From assembly GCA_017853915.1 (NCBI GenBank), contig JAFMIS010000063.1, positions 1 through 10,017 on the forward strand: DNA of 10,017 nt, given 5' to 3'. Each line of letters begins with the position of its first letter. Position 1 is the first letter of the stretch. The position numbers and the translations under genes are program-made. Under the pieces are notes generated by a model. The model did no database searches. It was not told the DNA's origin and saw only the letters and a list, made by a program, of their open reading frames with translations. This document shows positions 1 through 6,647 of the stretch, piece after piece. The stretch is from a bacterium. GTDB lineage: Bacteria > Bdellovibrionota_C > UBA2361 > OMII01.

Positions 1-2
1 CG

Positions 3-125
3 CACGGGTCTCACCGCTACCTTAGAAAAGGAAGTTGTCCCGACCCAAACAACGCAGACGCAGATCCCAACAGTTCCCGGTTCATCAACGACAACTGGGA
101 CTCAGATCTCGGCGAGAACAACTAA
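3..125 (+). CDS. C-terminal end of an unidentified protein (partial)
   Basis: The window starts inside a plus-strand gene whose 3' end is marked by the terminator just downstream. Two frames stay open from the left edge. The preferred one ends in TAA at 123-125 and encodes about 40 residues rich in Asp and Asn, finishing in a WDSDLGENN-type acidic tail with Trp, Cys and Tyr residues. The competing frame starts at base 1 and ends in TAG at 127-129; it would encode a Thr/Gln/Pro-rich low-complexity tail. The first has more G/C-ending codons and a more varied composition, but the second has slightly more purine-first codons, so the choice is weak. Nothing is recognisable in either tail. Both frames end 25-30 nt before the terminator, so a gene end here is much safer than its frame. 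Confidence 0.4.
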   Translation, partial: HGSHRYLRKGSCPDPNNADADPNSSRFINDNWDSDLGENN

Positions 126-151
126 GTAGTTGTAGTTCTCTGTCTGTTACG

Positions 152-178
152 AGAGCCCCCTCGAGGGGCTCTTTTTTT
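152..178 (+). terminator. Rho-independent terminator
   Basis: A GAGCCCC arm (153-159) pairs perfectly with GGGGCTC (165-171) around a 5-nt loop. A further A-T pair closes the base, and seven T residues follow at 172-178. This is a classic intrinsic terminator for the partial gene ending near 125-129. It lies only 20 nt before the acyl-CoA dehydrogenase start, so that gene needs its own promoter overlapping this area, or read-through. Confidence 0.9.
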
Positions 179-198
179 AGGTTGTACGTGAGGCGTCT

Positions 199-1344
199 AT
201 GGTACCGCTCGCTGGTCTCTCTCCTGAGCAGGAATCTCTTCGTGAGATCGCTTATCGGTTCGCGCTTGATAAGATTCGACCGGTGGCGGCAAGCCTTGAC
301 GAGAGGGCTGAGTTCCCCACAGGTCTAATCAGAGAGGGGCACTCCCTTGGATTAATTAATGTTACCCTTCCGGTAGAGCTCGGCGGATCTGGCTTGTCTA
401 TTTTTGACGCGTGTCTCGTGATTGAGGAGATCGCCTGGGGATGTTCCGGGTTTGCCACCTCGATGGTGGCGAATGACCTCGCGCTAACGCCGATTCGAAT
501 CGGCGCGACAGAGGACCAGAAGAGGAGATTCATTGAGCCGATCGCCTCAGCTGGGTTGTTGGCCTCTTTTTGTTTGACTGAGCCTGGCGCCGGTTCTGAC
601 GCGGCAGGGTTGCAAACAACTGTCGACGATGGGGGTGATTGTTGGATTATCAACGGGGCAAAACAGTGGATAACAAACGCCGGGCATGCCTCGCAGTATA
701 CAGTGTTCGCCTCGTTCGATAAGACAAAGAAGCACAAGGGGATCTGTTGTATTGTCGTGCCGCGTACTACGCCCGGGATCTCGGTCGGGCATCATGAAAA
801 TAAGATGGGGCAGCGCTGTTCTGACACCTGTCGCGTTACCTTTGATAATGTGCGCGTGCCAAAAGACCACATGATAGGGGCACCCGGAGACGGGTTTAAG
901 ATAGCCATGCAGACGCTGGACGCTAGTCGTCCGATGACCGCCGCCATCGCGGTTGGGATAGGTCGGGCGGCTAGTGAGTATGCTCTGGCGTACTCAAAGG
1001 AGCGTAAGCAGTTCGGTGTCTCGATCAGCACATTTCAAGGGCTCCAGTTCATGTTGGCCGATATGGCAACTGGCGTGGACGCGTCAAGGCTTCTCACATG
1101 GCGCTCCGCGTGGTTACTGGATCAGGGAAAATCAGCCTCAATTGAATCGAGCATGGCGAAGCGATTCGCGGCTGATACAGCTATGAGCGTAACCACCGAT
1201 GCGGTTCAGATCTACGGCGGCTATGGATACACTAAGGAATATCCAGTTGAAAAGCTGATGCGTGACGCCAAGCTGCTGCAGATTTATGAGGGAACTAGTC
1301 AGATTCAACGGGTGGTGATCGCGCGGGAATTGTTGAAGCGATAG
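199..1344 (+). CDS. Acyl-CoA dehydrogenase, short/medium-chain type
   Basis: FAD-dependent cytosolic enzyme that introduces the alpha-beta double bond into an acyl-CoA, passing electrons to electron-transfer flavoprotein; usual roles are fatty-acid beta-oxidation or branched-chain amino-acid breakdown. The 381-residue length is normal for the family. The N-terminal helical domain is followed by family signature 1, CLTEPGAGSD (125-134), the flavin-contacting WITN (157-160), the RKQFG helix of the C-terminal domain, and signature 2 around QIYGGYGY. The catalytic base is Glu364 in IYEGTSQIQR, the position used by short- and medium-chain enzymes and not the shifted isovaleryl/long-chain position. 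The ATG at 199 is preceded by GTGAGG with 5-nt spacing, and an in-frame stop lies at 178-180, so the start is well fixed. Chain length and substrate cannot be told. No beta-oxidation partner is adjacent. Confidence 0.95.
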   Translation: MVPLAGLSPEQESLREIAYRFALDKIRPVAASLDERAEFPTGLIREGHSLGLINVTLPVELGGSGLSIFDACLVIEEIAWGCSGFATSMVANDLALTPIRIGATEDQKRRFIEPIASAGLLASFCLTEPGAGSDAAGLQTTVDDGGDCWIINGAKQWITNAGHASQYTVFASFDKTKKHKGICCIVVPRTTPGISVGHHENKMGQRCSDTCRVTFDNVRVPKDHMIGAPGDGFKIAMQTLDASRPMTAAIAVGIGRAASEYALAYSKERKQFGVSISTFQGLQFMLADMATGVDASRLLTWRSAWLLDQGKSASIESSMAKRFAADTAMSVTTDAVQIYGGYGYTKEYPVEKLMRDAKLLQIYEGTSQIQRVVIARELLKR

Positions 1345-1390
1345 CACGCGAGGCTGTCGAGCCCTCTTCTGTGTCGCTGGGTACGTTCGG

Positions 1391-1412
1391 TCGCGTTCCC
1401 TAGGGAACGCGA
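1391..1412. promoter_or_regulatory. Perfect 22-bp palindrome between acyl-CoA dehydrogenase and glycosyltransferase
   Basis: The half-site TCGCGTTCCCT (1391-1401) is followed immediately by its exact reverse complement (1402-1412), with CTAG at the centre. As RNA it would form a 9-bp stem with a 4-nt loop, but no T-tract follows, so it does not look like an intrinsic terminator. It lies 40 nt before the glycosyltransferase GTG, where a promoter is expected; a weak TAATAA (1424-1429) could serve as a -10 box, which would put the palindrome over the -35 region. A dimeric regulator's operator is the simplest reading; a Rho-assisted 3'-end hairpin of the upstream gene is the alternative. Confidence 0.45.
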
Positions 1413-1451
1413 GATGGAATCTGTAATAACCTCGAAAAAGGCGCGTGTTAG

Positions 1452-2342
1452 GTGAAGAGCATCTCGGTAATTATTCCCGTTTTTAATTCCAGTGCCTGTC
1501 TTGAGAAGTGTCTTAGCTGCCTGATGGTTCAGACGCTACCTCGTGACACGTTTGAAATTATTGTGGTCGATAACGGCTCAGGTGACGATATCAGGACAGT
1601 AGTCGATACATTCCCTGGTGTGGTGTACGCGAGAGAGGAGAGAGAGGGTTCCTATCGTGCCAGGAACGCCGGTATCGAGATCGCCTCGGGAGAGGTTCTT
1701 GCGTTCACAGACGCCGACTGTTTGCCACGACCTGACTGGTTAGAGAGGGGAGCGGCGTATTTCAGTGAGAAGAACGAGTCGGTGTATGTGGGGGGAGCGA
1801 TCTTGGTGCGTCCCCAAAAAAGTGATAGTTCATCAGCGACTGAAAAGTATGATCTCCTCTTCTCTTTTAATCAGGCAGATAACATGGAGCGGCGTAAGTT
1901 CGCTGCGACCGCGAATATGTTTGTATCGAAAGACGTGGCGCGTATGATCGGAGGCTTCGCCTCAGATCTGAAGTCTGCTGGAGACCTGGACTTCGCGCGC
2001 AAAATTATGGCGACGAATACAAGGTTCGTATACGCGGCGGATGCGATAGTAGAGCATCCCTCGGCTAGACACGTTGGCGACCTCATCCGCAGACACCGGC
2101 GGTATGTTGGGGGTTCCTTCGATCTTGCGAGTCAATCTCGTCCGCTATCTCTGGGTGGGCTTGTTAAAGAGCTAGTTTCTGAGATGGTTGTATGCGCCCG
2201 GACCTGTGGAGCAGTGCTGCTGCGCAGTGGGCTCCCTCTGGATCAGAAGAGTAGGTTGGTGGGAGTTGTATGTCTCGTGCGGGGCGCGCGAATGTGGGAG
2301 TGGATGCGGTTGTGGAGTGGTGGAATCTCAAGGCGTGAGTAG
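1452..2342 (+). CDS. Family 2 glycosyltransferase
   Basis: Predicted GT-A fold, inverting glycosyltransferase that moves a sugar from a nucleotide sugar to a glycan or lipid carrier, probably at the inner face of the cytoplasmic membrane. The N-terminus has the family's SVIIPVFN strand (5-12) and IIVVDNGSGD (36-45), where Asp40 should contact the nucleotide. The metal-binding DAD is at 87-89 in FTDADCLPRPDWL, and GDLDF (177-181) sits where the catalytic-base region is expected. An RRHRRYVGG stretch (213-221) precedes a more hydrophobic C-terminal part (about 240-285) that may be amphipathic or membrane-associated. It has 296 residues, as usual for single-domain GT2. The GTG start is forced by an in-frame TAG at 1449-1451; AAGG (1438-1441) is a plausible ribosome site. 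No other polysaccharide genes are in view, so donor and acceptor are unknown. Confidence 0.85.
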   Translation: MKSISVIIPVFNSSACLEKCLSCLMVQTLPRDTFEIIVVDNGSGDDIRTVVDTFPGVVYAREEREGSYRARNAGIEIASGEVLAFTDADCLPRPDWLERGAAYFSEKNESVYVGGAILVRPQKSDSSSATEKYDLLFSFNQADNMERRKFAATANMFVSKDVARMIGGFASDLKSAGDLDFARKIMATNTRFVYAADAIVEHPSARHVGDLIRRHRRYVGGSFDLASQSRPLSLGGLVKELVSEMVVCARTCGAVLLRSGLPLDQKSRLVGVVCLVRGARMWEWMRLWSGGISRRE

Positions 2343-2450
2343 TGTGTATATTCCACGAGCCTTGCTACTGCGAGCACGTGTGACCCTGTACTAGTCCACT
2401 ATGATTCCTCCCGAAAAATAGCGCGCCTGGAAACCCTCTGTGAGCGCTTC

Positions 2451-2488
2451 GTAAATACCCAAATATCCTAAATATTTCGGGTGTTTAC
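2451..2488 (+). promoter_or_regulatory. Long AT-rich hairpin upstream of ileS
   Basis: The 291-nt gap before ileS holds one strong secondary structure. The left arm (2451-2466, GTAAATACCCAAATAT) pairs with 2472-2488 across a 5-nt loop: 16 pairs, one G-T wobble and one bulged C at 2478. No T-run follows, so it is not a standard terminator of the glycosyltransferase. It lies about 145 nt before the ileS start and could be a leader element, a protein-binding dyad or a degenerate repeat. No T-box sequence is present. I could not identify a convincing promoter or any tRNA in the rest of 2343-2633. Confidence 0.4.
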
Positions 2489-2633
2489 TCGTTGTTGGGA
2501 ATTGGGCAGTATACAGACTCGTATTTTTAAGAGTGTCCAAAACAGCAACCCTCACGGCAAGGTAGACTTGCAACGCGCCATGTGGCGGAGCAGAGGATGG
2601 CTGTCGGGTGCTCGTAGATTGTAGTGGTGTCCC

Positions 2634-5600
2634 ATGACGCAAGATAAGAGCTTCCGCAAGGTCGAGGCGAGACCTCATTTTCCAACCCTTGAGCAAGGGG
2701 TGATTGCCCGCTGGAAGAGAGAGAAAACCTTTGAGCTCTCGTTAGAGCGGAGTCAGGGTAAACCTGAATTTATTTTTTACGACGGTCCGCCATTTGCAAC
2801 GGGTAGCCCGCACCATGGCACGCTCTTCATTTCAGCTCTCAAGGACATGATCTGTCGCTTCAAGACGATGCGCGGTTTTTATGTCCCGCGCATGTGGGGG
2901 TGGGATTGTCACGGTCTGCCGATAGAGACTATCGCTGAGAAAAATCTCGGCCTCAAGGACAAGAGCGAGATCGAGACCAAGGTGGGTGTAGCCGCTTTTA
3001 ACGCCGAGTGTCGGCGTATCGTGTCTGATTACGATGGTAATTGGCGTACCTATATTGATCGTGTTGGTCGCTGGGTTGATATGGAGAAACCGTATCGAAC
3101 CTTGGATCGCTCCTTTATGGAGTCGGTGATCTGGGCCTTTGTCGAGGCTCATACAAAGGGGTTTATTTACAAGGATTTTCGGGTCGCGCCGTACTGCTGT
3201 CGGTGCGAAACCTCGCTATCTCTCTCAGAGATTCGATCGGATGATAGTACTCGACCGAAACAGAGTAGAGCGATCACAGTCAAGTTCGCGTTGCAAGGAA
3301 TGGAGGGCGTCTCGGCGCTTGCGTGGACGACGACCCCCTGGACGCTGCCTTCAAATTTGGCGCTCGCTGTCGGAAAAGATATCAATTACGTCGTTGTTGA
3401 CTCCTCGGTCGGCAAGGTGTTGTTGGCGGAAAACGCTCTAAAACGTTACGAGCGTGAGCTCGGTAAGAGTCCAGAGGTACTCAGCAGGATGACGGGCGCT
3501 GAGTTGGAGGCACAGACTCTACGATACGAGCCGATGTTCCCGTATTTCAAAGACGATAAAGCCTTCTACCTTATCTCAGCTGACTTCGTCTCTACAGAGG
3601 ATGGAACAGGGATCGTACACATGGCTCCCGCCTTCGGAGAGGATGATTACTGGGGATGCCGAAAATATGGGATTGAGGTGCGCAATCCGGTCGATACATC
3701 AGGGTGTTTCACCCGTGAGGTATCAGACTTTGTTGGGCAGAACGTGCATGAGGCAAATCCAGCAATTATCAAGATGCTCAAGGAACGTGGGATTGTCCTG
3801 AGAGATGAGACCATCGAGCACAACTACCCGCACTGCTGGCGTTGTCGTAATCCGCTGATATATCGAGCTCAGGACGCGTGGTATTTTAAAGTTGAGGCGA
3901 TCCGTGATCAGTTGATCCAAGCGAACCAGGGAATTGAGTGGTATCCGGAAACGGTGAAACAGGGCCGCTTCGGCAATTGGTTGGAGAACGCGCGAGATTG
4001 GAATATCTCTCGAAATCGATACTGGGCGACCCCGCTACCTGTATGGGAGTGTACTCAGTGTGCCAGTCAGAAAGTCTACACGGTAGCCGATATTGAGCGT
4101 GAAACTGGTCGTGAGTTTCCGGATCTGCATAAGGAGTTCCTCGATCAGGTGGAGTTCCCGTGCTCATGCGGTGGCACGCATCGGCGTGTGCCTGAGGTTC
4201 TTGATTGTTGGTTCGAGTCGGGGTCTATGCCCTATGGGCAGTTCCATTATCCGTTTGAGAACGCTGAGCACTTTCGCTCTCATTTCCCGGCTGATTTTAT
4301 CGCTGAAGGAACTGGACAGATCCGGTGTTGGTTCTACTATCTGCACGTTCTTTCGACAGCGATCTTTGATAAGCCAGCGTTCAAGAACTGTCTCGTCATG
4401 GGCACGCTCCTGGCAGCCGATGGTAAGAAGATGTCAAAGAGCCTCAAGAATTACACGGACCCTCTCCAGCTCATGGAAAGCTTCGGCGCTGACGCGCTGC
4501 GTTCATATCTCTTTAGCTCTCCAGCGGTCGGAATTGAGGATCTAACCTTCCGTGATGAGGGCGTCGAGGGGATGGTGAAATCGATCATGCTTCCATTGTG
4601 GAATGCATTGTCATTCTTTACCTCCTACACAGAGATTGATTCGGTTTCGGCGCACGATATACCTCTACAAGGTCAGGAGCTCGGCGAGCTCGATCGCTTC
4701 ATCCTCTCGGAATTGGAGATCCTTACGGGCGCCGTGACGGCGGCGCTGGATGGATATCGAGTGAGTGACGCGATGCGGCTCTTCGCGCCATTCTTCGATA
4801 CGCTGAACAACTGGTACATACGTCGGAGTCGTGAGCGAGTGTGGTCGGAAGATCCTCGAGGGCGTGAGAAGATGGCCTTCTACGCGACGCTCTTCGATGT
4901 ATTACGTAAGTGTTCGCTCTTACTATCTCCGCTCTGTCCGTTTATCGCTGAATTAGTGTGGGAGCGCCTCGGATATACCGAGAGCGTTCATATTCAAGAG
5001 TGGCCTGAGACTCGTGAGAAATTGATTGACGCCACCCTATCAAAGAACGTGAACATGGTGCGAGCGATGGTATCGGCGGGGTTGTCTGTGCGCGCTCGCG
5101 AGAAACTGCGGGTGCGATTGCCTCTGGCAACAGCCAAGGTGGCGGTGAAAGATGGTCTTTCGCGAGAGCTTGAGGCCTACGTGCCCGTCCTGTGTGGTGA
5201 GTTAAATGTGAAGTCGATCGAATTTCTCGCGGATGCCTCCTCGATCGCCACGTTAAGCGCCAAGGTTAACGCGCGAGTACTGGGACCGAGACTCGGTTCG
5301 CGAGTGCAGGAGGTGATCCAGAGGGTGCGCGCTGGTGAGTTTGAGGTTCTTGGCGAGAACACCATCAAGATAGGGGACATCACCCTTCATCCAGGTGAGG
5401 TCGAGGTGGGCTTTGCCGGAAAACCGGGACTGGCTGTTGAATCAGGGCCCGGTTTCGTTGTGGCTCTTGATACGGCGGTTACTCCTGAGCTATCGCTGGA
5501 GGGCAAGGCACGAGATCTGATTAGAGAGATTCAAGACATGAGAAAGGAAGCGGACCTTCACATGGCTGATCGTATTCGACTCTCGATATCGGGCGCGGAT

Positions 5601-5741
5601 GAGTTGCTCGCCGCGCACGCAGAGTACATTAAGTCTGAGACCCTGTGCCTTGAGATTGTGCCGACGTTGAAGGCAGCTCGCATCGAGCGTTCCGCTACCA
5701 TTGAGGGAGTCGTCATTAAGGTTGGATTAGAAACGATCTAA
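2634..5741 (+). CDS. ileS: Isoleucyl-tRNA synthetase, type 2 (eukaryote-like)
   Basis: Cytosolic class I synthetase that activates isoleucine with ATP and charges tRNA-Ile, with hydrolytic editing of Val-tRNA-Ile. At 1035 residues it has type-2 length and wording (GPPFATGSPHHG, VPEVLDCWFESGSMPYGQ at about 520-537, late basic C-terminal region) and not the shorter type 1. The CP1 editing domain has WTTTPWTLPSN (231-241) and DGTGIVHMAPAFGEDDY (323-339), so editing residues look intact. Cys188/191 with Cys401/404, and Cys473/476 with Cys510/512, look like zinc knuckles. KMSKS is at 599-603. The odd point is the HIGH motif, which reads H60-H61-G62-T63: the last His is replaced by Thr (codon ACG, 2820-2822). 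The ATG at 2634 has only a weak GTGGTG upstream, but the following FRKVEARPHFP matches the family N-terminus. Type-2 enzymes are known for low mupirocin sensitivity. Confidence 0.97.
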   Translation: MTQDKSFRKVEARPHFPTLEQGVIARWKREKTFELSLERSQGKPEFIFYDGPPFATGSPHHGTLFISALKDMICRFKTMRGFYVPRMWGWDCHGLPIETIAEKNLGLKDKSEIETKVGVAAFNAECRRIVSDYDGNWRTYIDRVGRWVDMEKPYRTLDRSFMESVIWAFVEAHTKGFIYKDFRVAPYCCRCETSLSLSEIRSDDSTRPKQSRAITVKFALQGMEGVSALAWTTTPWTLPSNLALAVGKDINYVVVDSSVGKVLLAENALKRYERELGKSPEVLSRMTGAELEAQTLRYEPMFPYFKDDKAFYLISADFVSTEDGTGIVHMAPAFGEDDYWGCRKYGIEVRNPVDTSGCFTREVSDFVGQNVHEANPAIIKMLKERGIVLRDETIEHNYPHCWRCRNPLIYRAQDAWYFKVEAIRDQLIQANQGIEWYPETVKQGRFGNWLENARDWNISRNRYWATPLPVWECTQCASQKVYTVADIERETGREFPDLHKEFLDQVEFPCSCGGTHRRVPEVLDCWFESGSMPYGQFHYPFENAEHFRSHFPADFIAEGTGQIRCWFYYLHVLSTAIFDKPAFKNCLVMGTLLAADGKKMSKSLKNYTDPLQLMESFGADALRSYLFSSPAVGIEDLTFRDEGVEGMVKSIMLPLWNALSFFTSYTEIDSVSAHDIPLQGQELGELDRFILSELEILTGAVTAALDGYRVSDAMRLFAPFFDTLNNWYIRRSRERVWSEDPRGREKMAFYATLFDVLRKCSLLLSPLCPFIAELVWERLGYTESVHIQEWPETREKLIDATLSKNVNMVRAMVSAGLSVRAREKLRVRLPLATAKVAVKDGLSRELEAYVPVLCGELNVKSIEFLADASSIATLSAKVNARVLGPRLGSRVQEVIQRVRAGEFEVLGENTIKIGDITLHPGEVEVGFAGKPGLAVESGPGFVVALDTAVTPELSLEGKARDLIREIQDMRKEADLHMADRIRLSISGADELLAAHAEYIKSETLCLEIVPTLKAARIERSATIEGVVIKVGLETI

Positions 5742-5762
5742 TCGACTATGGGCGTCGTAGGT

Positions 5763-5804
5763 CTAGCAGGGTGGTGAAAAAGGATTTCCTGTTGCGAGTT
5801 CCGA
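5763..5804 (+). repeat. Left terminal inverted repeat of the CTAG element
   Basis: The 42-nt arm begins CTAGCAGGGTGGTGAAAAAG and starts 21 nt after the ileS stop codon. It is the reverse-complement partner of 5979-6020, exact over the first 19 bases and then interrupted by short indels. Confidence 0.75.
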
Positions 5805-5847
5805 TGGTTTGGCTGCAACTTCGTTAGAGCCGCAAAAAAATCCTCAA

Positions 5848-5865
5848 CGTATCTCAGTGGATACG
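5848..5865. repeat. Internal small hairpin of the CTAG element
   Basis: CGTATC (5848-5853) and GATACG (5860-5865) form a 6-bp stem with a 6-nt loop. Read on the minus strand, this hairpin is followed within about 8 nt by seven T residues (the A-run at 5834-5840), so it could end transcripts coming from yceI. The gap between stem and T-run is longer than in an ideal terminator. Confidence 0.35.
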
Positions 5866-5883
5866 CCCCCGCCTTTGTTGACA

Positions 5884-5948
5884 CTACGGCGAGACCCTTA
5901 TGAAGTACGCCTCGACGTAGCTTTAGCGAAGTCGGGTCCGTTTTTTTT
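5884..5948 (+). terminator. Possible plus-strand terminator inside the element (ileS end)
   Basis: CTACGGCGAG (5884-5893) pairs with CTCGACGTAG (5911-5920) with one mismatch. A smaller alternative stem, CTCGAC with GTCGGG, leads to TCCG and a run of eight T residues (5941-5948). The T-run is strong but the adjacent stem is weak, so this is a possible terminator for ileS and not a clear one. Confidence 0.35.
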
Positions 5949-5978
5949 GTCGACTCAGCCTCGTTTCGCTCAAAACCC

Positions 5979-6020
5979 TCGAAACGCTCGCGACGGAACC
6001 TTTTTTCACCACCCTGCTAG
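5979..6020 (-). repeat. Right terminal inverted repeat of the CTAG element
   Basis: Mirror arm ending in CACCACCCTGCTAG, 15 nt from the yceI stop codon. It carries one extra A in its A/T run compared with the left arm. A small stem, CGTTTCG (5962-5968) with CGAAACG (5980-5986), overlaps its inner end. Confidence 0.75.
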
Positions 6021-6035
6021 TATCGAGCGAGCCGT

Positions 6036-6647
6036 TTAACGAATCTTTTTGGTATCCGGTAGTAGGATTCTGAACGCGATCTTTACCTGTTCGTCTACCT
6101 TCGCGATGAGAATTGATGGGTCTTTGACTCCGAACAGGGACCAGTCAAGTGAGGTGTTTCCCTCTACAATGAGGCTGCCCGCGTCACCACGTCGGATCGT
6201 GCCCGAAAGCTGAATCGGTAGGGTCACGTCTCGTATGGTAACGGCCCCTTGGGATGAGTAGGGACAGGTAGCATCAGCTGTGATGGAGCGCTCCTCACAC
6301 CCTGGAGATAGAGAGGGAACGGTTACAGTTATGGATGGAAACCGGCTCGCCTCCATCGACTCGCGCATCTCTTCATCTCGACTTTCGCTGTCGGTATCGA
6401 GAGCTGAAACCGGTATGGAGAGAGACGCGGTGATCGTTCTAGGGTCCTTCGGATTCACCAACCGCGCCGCTCCGGAGAGCTCCTTTACTTTCCCCTCAAC
6501 GGTATGCCAGGTCGTGTCCAGCTCAAAGGTAATCTCCATAGACTGTGAAGTGAGGGGAGCTGGGAGATTCCAATGCTGTGCCTGTGCTCCTCGGCTCCAT
6601 AGGAGAGTCGAGTATACCAACGCGCCGCTGACTATTAGTTTTACCAT
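6036..6647 (-). CDS. YceI-family secreted lipid-binding protein
   Basis: Predicted periplasmic protein of 203 residues with an N-terminal signal peptide: Met-Val-Lys, a hydrophobic stretch to about residue 18, and an AQA cleavage site near 21-23. The mature part matches the YceI beta-barrel, a lipocalin-like fold: MEITFELDTTWHTVEGKVKEL near the start, ISIP/SALDT-type strands, ESMEASRFPSITV in the centre, and a C-terminal SLDWSLFGVKDPSILIAKVDEQVKIAF strand pair. Family members bind polyisoprenoid or other amphipathic molecules in the barrel. The ATG overlaps the last 7 bases of the upstream flavoenzyme gene, with AGGA just before it, so the two are probably translationally coupled. It is the last gene of the minus-strand unit, followed by the CTAG element. 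Ligand unknown. Confidence 0.88.
   Translation of the reverse strand: MVKLIVSGALVYSTLLWSRGAQAQHWNLPAPLTSQSMEITFELDTTWHTVEGKVKELSGAARLVNPKDPRTITASLSIPVSALDTDSESRDEEMRESMEASRFPSITVTVPSLSPGCEERSITADATCPYSSQGAVTIRDVTLPIQLSGTIRRGDAGSLIVEGNTSLDWSLFGVKDPSILIAKVDEQVKIAFRILLPDTKKIR

Larger units (their letters stand above)
5763..6020. mobile_element. MITE-like palindromic element bounded by CTAG
   Basis: This fills the space between convergent ileS and yceI. Its ends are imperfect 42-nt terminal inverted repeats (5763-5804 and 5979-6020); the outer 19 bases, CTAGCAGGGTGGTGAAAAA, are identical after reverse complement. Further in, GG, TTCC, GT-GCGAG and TT-CGA still match. Both ends carry CTAG, which may be a duplicated 4-bp target or part of the repeat. 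From memory, the CAGG-TG-TGAAAAA end resembles termini of some transposon families and of dispersed intergenic repeats in delta-type genomes; this resemblance is unverified. There is no transposase frame, so any movement would need an enzyme in trans. A 76-codon frame runs through it, but it is uncharacteristic of protein. Confidence 0.65.

Noticed and set aside
35..328. 97-codon plus-strand frame with an Arg/Ser-rich product
   Set aside because: It runs straight through the terminator and into the acyl-CoA dehydrogenase in another frame; the composition is that of a shadow frame.
252..737. 161-codon minus-strand frame
   Set aside because: Lies wholly antisense to the well-supported acyl-CoA dehydrogenase and resembles no protein family.
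2495..2530. Possible ileS promoter (TTGGG- and T-rich boxes)
   Set aside because: Each box matches only about half the consensus or the spacing is wrong, so it is not reported as a feature.
2343..2633. T-box riboswitch or tRNA upstream of ileS
   Set aside because: No T-box consensus, specifier-loop arrangement or tRNA arms were found; only the 2451-2488 hairpin stands out.
4093..4545. 150-codon plus-strand frame, Arg/Ser-rich
   Set aside because: Out-of-frame reading inside ileS, whose frame is fixed by synthetase motifs on both sides.
5809..6039. 76-codon frame inside the CTAG element (TTG start)
   Set aside because: It spans the inverted repeat and T-tracts, lacks a clear ribosome site, and its sequence follows the repeat structure and not any protein pattern.
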